A stretch of DNA of 64,000 bases from Ignavibacteria bacterium (GTDB taxonomy: Bacteria; Bacteroidota; Ignavibacteria; Ignavibacteriales; Ignavibacteriaceae): assembly GCA_030684555.1 (NCBI GenBank), contig JAUXVN010000112.1, positions 62,001-126,000 of the forward strand. Direction: 5' to 3'. The position numbers and the translations under genes are program-made. Shown in pieces: positions 8,164 through 16,453 of this stretch. The notes beneath the pieces are model-generated. The model did no database searches. It worked only from the letters and a program-made list of their open reading frames with translations, and had not been told where the DNA came from. How positions within the stretch are numbered: the first letter of the stretch is position 1; the number at the start of each line of letters is the position of its first letter.

Positions 8164-8706
8164 TCATAAAAATTTTTTATAAATCAGTTTCACAATCAAG
8201 TCGACAGCTTTACCTACATCAGTTTTTTCGACACTAAAAGTCAAATCGGCTGACGAATAGTATTTTTCTCTTTCTGATATCATTTTTTTTATTCGCTCAA
8301 TTGCTTCCTCTTTAGAGAGTAGTTTATTATCTACACCTTGAAAAAGCGGACGATTTGTTTTATGTCTTAACCTAAAATAAAGATCTTCTGGAGTACTTTT
8401 TATATAGATAGTTTTTCCGGATAACTTTATTAAATTCAGATTTTCTGGAATTGTTATAGTTCCACCTCCAAGAGAAACTACCACATCATCTGATTTAATT
8501 ACTTCTTTCAGAACCTCCGATTCAATTTCCCGAAAATACTTTTCACCATGAAGTTTAAATATTCCGGCTATTTTCAGATTTAATTTGGTTTCAATTTCTC
8601 TGTCTAAATCTACAAAGTTCCAGCCGATCGAATTTGCTAAAATTTGACCGAGCGTACTTTTACCGGAACCCATAAAGCCTGTTAGAAAAATTCTTTTACA
8701 TTTCAT
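8164..8706 (-). CDS. aroK: Shikimate kinase
   Basis: ATP-dependent phosphorylation of shikimate to shikimate 3-phosphate. The P-loop GFMGSGKST is near the N-terminus, the shikimate-binding Asp-Arg (LDREIE) follows, then the GGGT motif near residue 78 and the lid region NRPLF. I chose the ATG at 8706, which gives 180 residues and starts four residues before the first beta strand. The open frame extends to a TTG at 8763, but those 19 extra residues are unlike the family. Neither candidate has a strong Shine-Dalgarno sequence. It is the first gene of the aroK-aroB pair and is separated from the upstream PpiD-like gene by a terminator hairpin. Confidence 0.93.
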   Translation of the reverse strand: MKCKRIFLTGFMGSGKSTLGQILANSIGWNFVDLDREIETKLNLKIAGIFKLHGEKYFREIESEVLKEVIKSDDVVVSLGGGTITIPENLNLIKLSGKTIYIKSTPEDLYFRLRHKTNRPLFQGVDNKLLSKEEAIERIKKMISEREKYYSSADLTFSVEKTDVGKAVDLIVKLIYKKFL

Positions 8707-8766
8707 CAAGGTGAAGTTTATAGTTGTAAAATAATTTGGGGATTTTCGATGTGAAATATTCAATTT

Positions 8767-8804
8767 AAAATAAAAAATCCCTCTTCAAGTTAATGAAGAG
8801 GGAT
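8767..8804 (-). terminator. Rho-independent terminator of the PpiD-like gene
   Basis: Perfect 11-bp inverted repeat, ATCCCTCTTCA at 8777-8787 and TGAAGAGGGAT at 8794-8804, with a 6-nt loop. On the minus strand the stem is followed by a T-rich run (complement of 8767-8776). It starts about 16 bp after the stop codon of the gene at 8820-10901, so it ends that transcript before aroK. Confidence 0.85.
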
Positions 8805-8819
8805 AAATATTAAAAACAC

Positions 8820-10901
8820 TTATCTGCCAAAAAAGAGGTGTCTGTTATCCCTAATATTTGCTGTTTCTTTCAAATTAGCAATCCACTGCTGATAATAGGA
8901 ACTCTTTTTTTCTTGATATAAGTTATCTCTTAGTGAATTTCGCTGCATAGTAAATGTGTTATTATCAAATTCATTTCTTGATAGAGTTCTGATTAAATAA
9001 TAACCTCTTAATCCTCGCACCGGATCTGAAATAGAGTTTAACTTTTGTTCATAAGCTGCTGAACTAACTGAATATTCAACTCCCAATTTCGGGACTGAAC
9101 CGGCAGTAGTAAAATTTGCAGAAGTATCATATCTTGCGAAAGCATAAACATCTTTTGCTTTTGATAAATTACTCCCAACTTTTGCTTTAATATTTTTAGC
9201 GATTACCGATGCTTTTTCAAACTTCTTTTCACGCTTTACTAAATTTTCGACTTCTGTTTTCACTTCTTCAAAAGGTTTAACGCCTGCATTAATAATTTCA
9301 CTTACTAATACAACAGTATAACCATTTGTAGTTTTATAAACGCTGCTTACTGTATTAAGTCCGTTGTCAAATGCGAATTCGACTAAACCTTTGTTATATC
9401 CGATACCCGGAACAGCATAAACATCTTTGTTGAAAGGAGTTGATTCATTTACTTGATATTTACCTAATTCAGCTTCTTTCTCAAAACCATTTTTAGCAGC
9501 TAGAAAGGAAAAATCGGTTGCTTGATTAAAAATTTCGTCTCGTGTTGTTGCTGAATATTTTACTGAATTAGTAATTTTTTCAACTACAAACTTTTTATTA
9601 ATCTTATCTACAACTTTTATAATATGATAACCGTATGTGGTTTTAACGGGCTTTTGAACAACACTAACAGGTCCATTAAAACAAGCATCTTCAAATTCTT
9701 TTACCATTCTTCCCTTTGCAAACCATCCAAGATCACCACCATTTGCAGCACTTCCGGGATCTTTCGATTTTTGTTTTGCAATAGTTGCAAAATTTGCTCC
9801 CTTTGTTAACTCATCATAAATCTGATTGGCTTCGGCTAAATCTTTAGCATCATCACCTGTTGATTGAATCAATACATGAGATGCTTTGACTAAAACCTCT
9901 GTTGAAGGAGATGTCCCTATTAGTTTATAGATTCCGTATCCTTGTGGAGTAGTAACCGGTCCAATAATTTTTCCACTTGAAGCATTAACAATTTCAACAC
10001 TAACAGGTAGAGCTTCGATTGATACCGTATCGCGGCTGTAAGGTGTTTCGGAATAAATATCTACATAAGATTTAAAGTCGGAAGTATCTGATTTAAGTCT
10101 CTCCATAACATTTTGAAGATTTTGTAATACAGCATTACTATCTTTTCTGGAAGGTGCTAATTTGAAATTTAAATACTTTAACTTTCGTTGAGCATCAATT
10201 GTAAATTTATCAGGATTTTCCTTATAATATTTACTGAGTTCTGAGTCAGTGAAATCAACAGTAGAATCAGCTATAGAGTTAACATCAACTATAACCCAAT
10301 CAGCAGTCATTTTAATGTTTTGATCAATAAAGCGCTGTTTTATTTCTGCTTCACTAACATTTATAGTTGCGTATAAAGTATGTTCTAATTTTTGACTTAA
10401 CAATGACTGACGAACAGCTTCTTCAGCTTGTAAAAGAGCTTCTTTATTTCGCGGATCAAATAAAGCTTGCTCAAAGAACTCACGATTGAAATTTCCGGTC
10501 GAATCAATAAAATTCCTTTTTAGAAATTCGGGTGGGTTTTCACCGAGAATTACATCTCTAATTTCCTCATCAGAAACCGTTATTCCCAGTTTCTTTAATG
10601 TTTGTTCGGTTAATGTTTGGGTAATTACTGCGTCCCATACTTGATCCCGAAACTGTTCCATATTTTCTTCATCAACATCCTGACCTGTTTGAGCTTTTTG
10701 ATTTTCCCTTGCTCTGTCAATGTATGCCATGAAATCTTGATATGAAATATCTGTTCCGTTAATTGATGCAATATTGTTGGTTCTTCCTCCAAATGCCTCT
10801 AAAACATTTGAATCAGAAATAACCATAAACAATACAAACAATACTCCGACCGTAATTATAAAAGCCGGTGCTAAATCTCTCATCTTGGCCATCATAGCCA
10901 T
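8820..10901 (-). CDS. ppiD: Membrane-anchored peptidyl-prolyl cis-trans isomerase (PpiD/SurA-like)
   Basis: Periplasmic folding factor of 693 residues held in the inner membrane by one N-terminal helix (about residues 11-30, after a short Lys/Arg-containing start). A SurA_N-like chaperone region follows (about 40-200). The clear parvulin (PpiC) domain is at about 335-440, with the typical KASHVLIQ, GGDLGWFAKGRMVKEFEDA and YGYHIIKV blocks. A weaker parvulin-like segment precedes it (about 220-330) and another rotamase-like stretch follows (about 490-575). The two-arm layout resembles PpiD of E. coli, but exact orthology is uncertain. It is a single-gene unit with its own terminator and diverges from the TetR gene at 11040. 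Confidence 0.88.
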   Translation of the reverse strand: MAMMAKMRDLAPAFIITVGVLFVLFMVISDSNVLEAFGGRTNNIASINGTDISYQDFMAYIDRARENQKAQTGQDVDEENMEQFRDQVWDAVITQTLTEQTLKKLGITVSDEEIRDVILGENPPEFLKRNFIDSTGNFNREFFEQALFDPRNKEALLQAEEAVRQSLLSQKLEHTLYATINVSEAEIKQRFIDQNIKMTADWVIVDVNSIADSTVDFTDSELSKYYKENPDKFTIDAQRKLKYLNFKLAPSRKDSNAVLQNLQNVMERLKSDTSDFKSYVDIYSETPYSRDTVSIEALPVSVEIVNASSGKIIGPVTTPQGYGIYKLIGTSPSTEVLVKASHVLIQSTGDDAKDLAEANQIYDELTKGANFATIAKQKSKDPGSAANGGDLGWFAKGRMVKEFEDACFNGPVSVVQKPVKTTYGYHIIKVVDKINKKFVVEKITNSVKYSATTRDEIFNQATDFSFLAAKNGFEKEAELGKYQVNESTPFNKDVYAVPGIGYNKGLVEFAFDNGLNTVSSVYKTTNGYTVVLVSEIINAGVKPFEEVKTEVENLVKREKKFEKASVIAKNIKAKVGSNLSKAKDVYAFARYDTSANFTTAGSVPKLGVEYSVSSAAYEQKLNSISDPVRGLRGYYLIRTLSRNEFDNNTFTMQRNSLRDNLYQEKKSSYYQQWIANLKETANIRDNRHLFFGR

Positions 10902-11039
10902 AATATTATTCTCTCCAGATCTGTTGTAATAAAATTAAGAAGGTAAAAATAGACACAATAGGCAAAAAAAGCAAAGTAAATTTAAACTGATTATTACTAT
11001 TTTTAGGAATATGATTTAGTAAAATAATATGAGAACTTA

Positions 11040-11633
11040 GTGAAAAACCGAAAAAAGGAAATAATCCATGCCGCAATGAAAAGATTCGCAAAGCATGGTT
11101 TGAATAAAACAACGTTGGATGAAATTGCCCGGGATATGAGAATAGGAAAGGCAACTATCTATCACTATTTTACATCTAAACAAGAATTGTATAATGAATC
11201 GGTTACTTCTGAAATTGATTTACTGATTGAGACTATCGGCTCAATTTTTAATAAAGATGAAATTACCTTAGAAGAACGATTGAATTTGTTTATTTCAACC
11301 AAGTTTAGATTGCAACATAATTTCCCATTAATTTTTATGTTGATTAAGAATAATCTGAATGAAAATCGTCTTGATTTTGAACGTGAGTTGTTGAATGTTT
11401 TATTTTATAAAGAAGTAAGTATAGTAAGATTATTTATTTCAGCAATTACAAAAGATATTCCTGATCAAAAGAGTATCGAATTCAGTAAAATATTAGTTAT
11501 GCAAAGTTACAATATTTCGCTTATGCAAGAATTCGATTTGCTTGATGAAAACTCAATTTTGGAAGATCGAATCAACGGGTATTTTTATTTTTTTAAACGC
11601 TTATTCCCTGTGATCGAAAATCCGGTTAATTAA
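11040..11633 (+). CDS. TetR/AcrR family transcriptional regulator
   Basis: DNA-binding regulator of 197 residues starting with GTG at 11040. The N-terminal TetR helix-turn-helix is clear: KKEIIHAAMKRFAKHG, then TTLDEIARDMRIGKATIYHYF at about residues 23-44. The C-terminal ligand domain (about 55-195) is divergent, as usual, and gives no hint of the effector. It is divergent from the PpiD-like gene, with 138 bp between the starts, and convergent with phoU. Its stop codon shares bases with the phoU stop inside the tetranucleotide TTAA at 11630-11633. No adjacent efflux genes are present, so the target is unknown. Confidence 0.93.
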   Translation: MKNRKKEIIHAAMKRFAKHGLNKTTLDEIARDMRIGKATIYHYFTSKQELYNESVTSEIDLLIETIGSIFNKDEITLEERLNLFISTKFRLQHNFPLIFMLIKNNLNENRLDFERELLNVLFYKEVSIVRLFISAITKDIPDQKSIEFSKILVMQSYNISLMQEFDLLDENSILEDRINGYFYFFKRLFPVIENPVN

Positions 11634-12325
11634 TCCTCATCCTCTTTCTCGTCACCATTGAAAATAAATTTTTCATAATTGTGTTTAATCATTTGAGCTT
11701 CAACAATAAAATAGACATCCTCCGCAATATTGGTTGCATGATCCCCCATTCTTTCCATCATTCTAGTAATCACTAAAAATGCAACTGCAGGTTCAATATT
11801 ATTTTTATCCTCTTTCATTATTTCGATTAAAACTTTATGATTGTAAGCATTCATTTCATCAAGGGCGTCATCTGTTGATATAACTTTTTGTGCTAATTTA
11901 GCATTATTCTCAATAAAAGAATCGATGGCATTTTTTATCATATCTTTTACAATAATTGACATCTCATTGATTTTTAAACGCGAATAAAATTCTGGTTTTT
12001 TACCGGAGATTAAAAAATTCTCTGCAATATTAACAGCAATATCACCTATACGTTCAAGATTGTTGTTAATTGTTAAAGCTGACATTATCAAACGAAGATC
12101 CATTGCTACCGGTTGATTGAGTGCAAATATTTTCTGGCATATTCTATCAATTTTCAGATCGTATTTATCAACTTTAGCATCACGTTCAATTACAATTTTT
12201 GCTAAATCACTATTTTCTTCTTCAACTGCTTTTATTACAAACTCAACTTGTTCATCAACAAGACTGCACATTTTAATAATTTTAGTTTTAAGCTTTTCCA
12301 GCTGTTGGTCGAAATGACGTTCCAT
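11630..12325 (-). CDS. phoU: Phosphate transport system regulatory protein PhoU
   Basis: Negative modulator of the Pst transporter and of the phosphate two-component system. At 231 residues it has two PhoU three-helix repeats, each carrying the metal-binding signature: ERIGDIAVNIAEN at about residue 87-99 and ERMGDHATNIAED at about 192-204. It is the last gene of the pst operon, 27 bp after pstB. No PhoR/PhoB pair is encoded in this window. Confidence 0.96.
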   Translation of the reverse strand: MERHFDQQLEKLKTKIIKMCSLVDEQVEFVIKAVEEENSDLAKIVIERDAKVDKYDLKIDRICQKIFALNQPVAMDLRLIMSALTINNNLERIGDIAVNIAENFLISGKKPEFYSRLKINEMSIIVKDMIKNAIDSFIENNAKLAQKVISTDDALDEMNAYNHKVLIEIMKEDKNNIEPAVAFLVITRMMERMGDHATNIAEDVYFIVEAQMIKHNYEKFIFNGDEKEDED

Positions 12326-12352
12326 TTTTTAATCCTTTTGCATTTATAATAT

Positions 12353-13111
12353 TTAACCGAATCTGCCTGTTACATAATCCTCAGTCTGTTTAAAAGAAGG
12401 ATTCGTAAATATTTTTGTTGTTTTATCGTATTCAATTAATTCGCCAATATAGAAGAACGCTGTTAAATCACTAACCCGTGCGGCTTGCTGCATGTTATGA
12501 GTTACTATCACAATTGTGTATTTAGTTTTTAAATCGTGAATTAACTCTTCTATTTTAGCAGTAGAAATTGGATCGAGTGCACTCGCAGGTTCATCCATTA
12601 ATAAAATTTCAGGTTTAACCGCAAGCGCCCTTGCAATGCATAACCTTTGCTGTTGACCACCTGATAAACTCAATGCAGGTTCATTTAATCTGTCCTTAAC
12701 TTCATCCCATATAGCAGCTTGCTTACAAGTTGTTTCTGCAGTTTCTAAGAGAATATTTTTGTCCCTAATTCCGTTAAGTCTTAAACCAAAAACTAAATTT
12801 TCAAAAACCGATTTTGGAAATAAGTTTGATTTTTGAAAAACCATCCCAACTCGTTTTCTTAGATTTACAACATCAAGAGATTTATCATAAATATCAATCC
12901 CATCAATTAAAACTTCTCCAGTAATATTAACAGAATCAATTAAATCATTCATTCGATTTAATGTTCTTAAGAATGTTGATTTACCGCATCCTGAAGGACC
13001 GATAAATGCTGTTACTTGTTTAGATGGAATATTTAATGAAATATTCTTTAAAGCTTGTTTGGTGCCGTAATAAAGATTAAGGTTCTTAATTGATATTTTT
13101 ACATCTTTCAT
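12353..13111 (-). CDS. pstB: Phosphate ABC transporter ATP-binding protein PstB
   Basis: ATPase of the high-affinity phosphate importer, 252 residues. Walker A is GPSGCGKST (about 38-46), the Q-loop is in [13 protein letters not shown], the ABC signature is LSGGQQQRL (about 149-157), Walker B is ILLMDEP, and the switch His is in VTHN. The N-terminal FYGTKQAL-type start is typical of PstB (here LYYGTKQAL). It follows pstA by 22 bp in the pstSCAB-phoU operon. Expression is probably induced by phosphate limitation from the Pho box upstream of pstS. Confidence 0.97.
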   Translation of the reverse strand: MKDVKISIKNLNLYYGTKQALKNISLNIPSKQVTAFIGPSGCGKSTFLRTLNRMNDLIDSVNITGEVLIDGIDIYDKSLDVVNLRKRVGMVFQKSNLFPKSVFENLVFGLRLNGIRDKNILLETAETTCKQAAIWDEVKDRLNEPALSLSGGQQQRLCIARALAVKPEILLMDEPASALDPISTAKIEELIHDLKTKYTIVIVTHNMQQAARVSDLTAFFYIGELIEYDKTTKIFTNPSFKQTEDYVTGRFG

Positions 13112-13133
13112 AGTTTTTTAAAATCCATTCGAA

Positions 13134-14081
13134 TCAATTTCTCCCAAGAGATTTTCTAAATTTATATCTAAATAAAATTGCTGTAATATTTAATAGTATT
13201 GTCAATGCTATCAATACCAACGTTGCCCCATATTGCAAAGGTAGAGATTTAGTTGGATTAGACGATTGTGTAGCCAATATAAATATATGATACGCAAGAT
13301 ACATAAATTGTTCGGTTGGATTAATCATCGGGATACAATACCCCCAGATACAAAGATCAGCTACAGGTAAACTTGGGAGGAAAAATGCACAACCGAGAAA
13401 TAAGATAGGTGCAGTTTCACCAACACCACGACTTATCGCTAAAATGGTTCCGGTCAGAATGCCGGGTCTAGCTTGAGGTAACACAACGCTTTTAATTGTT
13501 TGCCACTTAGATGCTCCTAAACCATATGATGCATCTCGATGACTTTTAGGAACTGAATTTAATGCTTCCAATGTTGAAATAATCACTATCGGTAAAACCA
13601 AAACTGCAAGAGTTGAAGATGCCCAAAGCAAAGCAGGCTGTCCGAATAAAAGACCTGTTTCAAGTACTTCATCTAAATTTTTTCCGATAAAAAGGATGAA
13701 GAAACCTAATCCAAATAGTCCAAAAACTATTGAAGGAATACCAGCAAGATTATTAATTGATGTTCTAATTATTCTATAGAAAAAAGAGTCTTTTGCATAT
13801 TCACTTAAATATATAGCTGCGAATACTCCTAAAGGAACTGCAAACAACACCATCACAACAGTTACTGCAATTGTGCCAAAAATTGCTGGACCAATTCCCC
13901 CCTCTGTCATATTATTTTTTGGTTCATCAAAAATGAATTCTAAACTTATTATCCCTATTCCTTCAATAAATATTTTCCCAATCAAAACTAGAAGGATTAA
14001 AATGAGAAAAAAGAAAAGAATTCTGGTAGAACTGATCAGAAGAAATCCGGATACATCACGTTTTTTTTTGGTTAGTTCCAA
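13134..14081 (-). CDS. pstA: Phosphate ABC transporter permease PstA
   Basis: Second membrane subunit of the Pst importer, 315 residues, with about six hydrophobic helices and the BPD_transp_1 EAA-type loop (about 183-202: DASYGLGASKWQTIKSVVLP). The first helix follows a short basic N-terminus. It lies 14 bp after pstC and is homologous to it, as expected for the PstC/PstA pair. The C-terminus ends in a basic cytoplasmic tail. No anomalies seen. Confidence 0.96.
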   Translation of the reverse strand: MELTKKKRDVSGFLLISSTRILFFFLILILLVLIGKIFIEGIGIISLEFIFDEPKNNMTEGGIGPAIFGTIAVTVVMVLFAVPLGVFAAIYLSEYAKDSFFYRIIRTSINNLAGIPSIVFGLFGLGFFILFIGKNLDEVLETGLLFGQPALLWASSTLAVLVLPIVIISTLEALNSVPKSHRDASYGLGASKWQTIKSVVLPQARPGILTGTILAISRGVGETAPILFLGCAFFLPSLPVADLCIWGYCIPMINPTEQFMYLAYHIFILATQSSNPTKSLPLQYGATLVLIALTILLNITAILFRYKFRKSLGRN

Positions 14082-14095
14082 TTCAATTCCTGTTA

Positions 14096-15088
14096 TTAAA
14101 ACGTATTTTTCTTACGCATTTTGAAAATAATAATTTCAGCAAAAAGATTTAGCACAAATGTGATTATAAATAAAACTATACCGATAAAGAATAAAGCATA
14201 ATAATGATCTGATCCCTGTGATACCTCACCCATTTCAGCAGCAATAGTGGCTGTCATCGTCCTTACACTTTTGAAAATATCAAGTGTCATATTAGACGCA
14301 TTTCCCGAAGCCATCAGAACTATCATCGTTTCACCGACAGCTCTTCCAAAACCGAGAATAATACTGGCTGAAACACCACTGAATGCAGCCGGAAGAATAA
14401 CTTTACTTATAGTTTGCCATTTTGTTGCTCCCATTCCGTAAGAAGCCATTCGTAAATCGACAGGAATTGATCTTAAAGCATCTTCAGTTAACGAGGCGAT
14501 AATCGGAATTATTACAATAGATAAACCCATCGAAGCTACAAAAGCATTTAATCTATTTGAAGGGTGCAGAAGTTCTTGAAAAAAAGTTGCTCCAATAGCC
14601 AGCATGATAAACCCGATTACAACAGTCGGAATGGCTGCAAACAACTCAATCGCCGGTTTTAAAAATTCTCTAAACCTTGGATGTGCAATTTCAGAAAGAT
14701 AAATACCAGCAGCCACTCCGAATATTGTTGAAATAATTGTTGCAGGTATAGCGGTCAATAATGTCCCGCCTAATAATGGAACAAGTGAATATCTTGCCAG
14801 TTCAGATGTTGGATACCATTCATAAACCCGTTGAACAACATTATTAATATCAAGTCTATCTGTGTATATAAAATCGAGTAATCCGATGTGAGAAAAAGCT
14901 TTAATTCCTTCTTTGAATAAAAAGATAAAAATTAGGATTATAAAAATTAAAGCCGTTAAACCATTTAGGGTAAAGAATAATTTTATCAACGACTCTTTAT
15001 ATCGTGAAAACCTCGTGGTCTTTTTACCAAAACTCGAGTCTGAGGGAAGAGTTTCAAAAACAATACTGTCTTTACCGTTTAGTTCCAT
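14096..15088 (-). CDS. pstC: Phosphate ABC transporter permease PstC
   Basis: First membrane subunit of the Pst importer, 330 residues with an N-terminal cytoplasmic extension of about 35 residues before the first helix. The EAA-type loop MASYGMGATKWQTISKVILP lies at about residues 213-232, just before the conserved GFGRAVGETM segment. It lies 13 bp after pstS and 14 bp before pstA. The large periplasmic loop after the first helix (about 75-105) is typical of PstC. Function is assigned with high confidence from family and gene order. Confidence 0.96.
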   Translation of the reverse strand: MELNGKDSIVFETLPSDSSFGKKTTRFSRYKESLIKLFFTLNGLTALIFIILIFIFLFKEGIKAFSHIGLLDFIYTDRLDINNVVQRVYEWYPTSELARYSLVPLLGGTLLTAIPATIISTIFGVAAGIYLSEIAHPRFREFLKPAIELFAAIPTVVIGFIMLAIGATFFQELLHPSNRLNAFVASMGLSIVIIPIIASLTEDALRSIPVDLRMASYGMGATKWQTISKVILPAAFSGVSASIILGFGRAVGETMIVLMASGNASNMTLDIFKSVRTMTATIAAEMGEVSQGSDHYYALFFIGIVLFIITFVLNLFAEIIIFKMRKKNTF

Positions 15089-15101
15089 TAGTTTTAGAAC
15101 T

Positions 15102-16016
15102 TTATTTATTTTCTTTTAAAGGAAGAGGAATATATTCCATTTCTTCAACTAGTTTTTGTCCTTGTGTTGAAACAACAAATGAAATAAAATCTTTCACTGT
15201 TTTATTATTTGTAGATGCTACATACATATATAATGAACGTGAAATTGAATAATCTCCACTCCATATTGCAGTATAATTTACTACTTTATTTTCTGAAGGA
15301 GAAATTCCAACTGACTCACTATTTTTCTTCACATGTAAAATTTTAACATCATCACGATGAGCAAAATAACCAACTCCGCCGTATGCAATTCCGTTTTTAT
15401 CTTTCGCGACTGCTTCAGCTAATGATGCTGTTCCTTGAAGCACCTGGGTTGAAGTAGCATAATCAAATGGATTACCATTTGCATCTTTTCCGAGCACATG
15501 GTCCTTGAAAAACTCATATGTTCCGCTGCTATTCTCACGCCCATACAGATTAATTTTTTGATTCTCACCTTTCAACTGTTGAAAGTTAGAAATTTTTCCG
15601 ACAAACACATCTCTTATTTCTTCCATAGTTATATTATCTATCGGATTGGAGGGATGAACAATTACTGCTAATCCGTCAAGAGCAACTGCAATTTCTTCAT
15701 AATTAATATTTTTTGATTTGGCTAATTCAACTTCCTTTGGTTTTAATTCACGGCTTGAAGTAGCAATATCGGTAGTACCATTGAGTAATGCAGCAACTCC
15801 TGTCCCCGATCCACCACCGGTAACTTGTATTGATACGTTAGGAGTTTGTTGCATATAAACTTCTGCCCATTTTTGAGCAAGATTAACCATTGTATCAGAA
15901 CCTTTAATCGAGATTACCGATTTTGCTGAATCCTCTTTCTTTTTACAAGAAAAAAACACCATTGAGGTAACAACTAATATTACAATTAAACTATAATATG
16001 AGACTTGATTTCTCAT
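15102..16016 (-). CDS. pstS: Phosphate-binding lipoprotein PstS
   Basis: Periplasmic phosphate receptor of the Pst importer, 304 residues. A lipoprotein signal peptide ends at Cys24 (FFSC, followed by a KKKEDS linker). Phosphate-binding segments are visible: IKGSDTM at about 39-45, GGGSGTG at about 68-74, a TSSREL segment, and the GRENSSGT loop. It is the first gene of pstSCAB-phoU. Upstream lies a three-repeat Pho box (16111-16138) placed 10 bp from a TAACTTTG -7 element, so phosphate-starvation control is likely. Confidence 0.97.
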   Translation of the reverse strand: MRNQVSYYSLIVILVVTSMVFFSCKKKEDSAKSVISIKGSDTMVNLAQKWAEVYMQQTPNVSIQVTGGGSGTGVAALLNGTTDIATSSRELKPKEVELAKSKNINYEEIAVALDGLAVIVHPSNPIDNITMEEIRDVFVGKISNFQQLKGENQKINLYGRENSSGTYEFFKDHVLGKDANGNPFDYATSTQVLQGTASLAEAVAKDKNGIAYGGVGYFAHRDDVKILHVKKNSESVGISPSENKVVNYTAIWSGDYSISRSLYMYVASTNNKTVKDFISFVVSTQGQKLVEEMEYIPLPLKENK

Positions 16017-16092
16017 GATCTATTCCCTTTCATTTTAATTTGAATGCTGAAGAATTATACCTCATCTAGCATAACTCAAACATATCAGAAAA

Positions 16093-16100
16093 CAAAGTTA
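16093..16100 (-). promoter_or_regulatory. Bacteroidota-type -7 promoter element of pstS
   Basis: On the minus strand this reads TAACTTTG, an exact match to the TAnnTTTG -7 element of Bacteroidota promoters. It lies exactly 10 bp downstream of the Pho box and 77 nt upstream of the pstS start codon. A TATAAT-like sequence also occurs on the minus strand near 16059-16054. The -7 element is preferred because of its fixed distance to the Pho box. Confidence 0.5.
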
Positions 16101-16110
16101 AATGATTTCA

Positions 16111-16138
16111 CATTAACCCAATGTTAATAAATTGTTAA
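16111..16138 (-). promoter_or_regulatory. Pho box (three direct repeats, 11-bp period) upstream of pstS
   Basis: On the minus strand three hexamers lie at an exact 11-bp period: TTAACA (16138-16133), TTAACA (16127-16122) and TTAATG (16116-16111). This is the layout bound by PhoB/PhoP-type response regulators, and the hexamer matches the TTAACA half-site known from Bacillus PhoP. It sits about 95 bp upstream of pstS. Binding by a PhoB homologue is inferred; none is encoded in the window. Confidence 0.7.
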
Positions 16139-16237
16139 GTTTTTGAGTTTCAGGGAAACAGAGCCGATTTTATTTGGATTAGACCTCAAGCCTTATTAAA
16201 ATTGAAAACTTAATCTATCATTATTTGGTGACAAATT

Positions 16238-16450
16238 ATGCCTTCAATACTAAATACCTGGATACCGTTTCTTTACCTATATGGTGTCGGGGGAATTTTC
16301 TTTTTTATAGGAATGTACATAGTGAGAAAAAGTGGATCATTAGACATGACAAGGAAAAGTCATAAACGATGGTCTAAAATCCTGTATCTTGGTTTTTTTT
16401 ACTTTATGTTCATTCACTTTATTTTAACAATCGCAGCATTATATTGGTGA
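16238..16450 (+). CDS. Small two-helix membrane protein paired with the symporter
   Basis: Protein of 70 residues with two hydrophobic segments (about 10-27 and 48-66) separated by a basic loop (KSHKRWSK near 41-48), so both termini probably face the same side of the inner membrane. I do not recognise a named family. It ends only 3 bp before the sodium:solute symporter gene, and the two are surely co-transcribed. Small membrane partners of symporter-family transporters are known (for example the YhdT/DUF4212-type subunits), and this protein may play such a role. That is inference from position and topology only. Confidence 0.8.
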   Translation: MPSILNTWIPFLYLYGVGGIFFFIGMYIVRKSGSLDMTRKSHKRWSKILYLGFFYFMFIHFILTIAALYW

Positions 16451-16453
16451 AAA

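Noticed and set aside
10906-11154. 82-codon minus-strand open frame opposite the TetR start
   Set aside because: The TetR helix-turn-helix is on the other strand. This frame is low in complexity and has no support.
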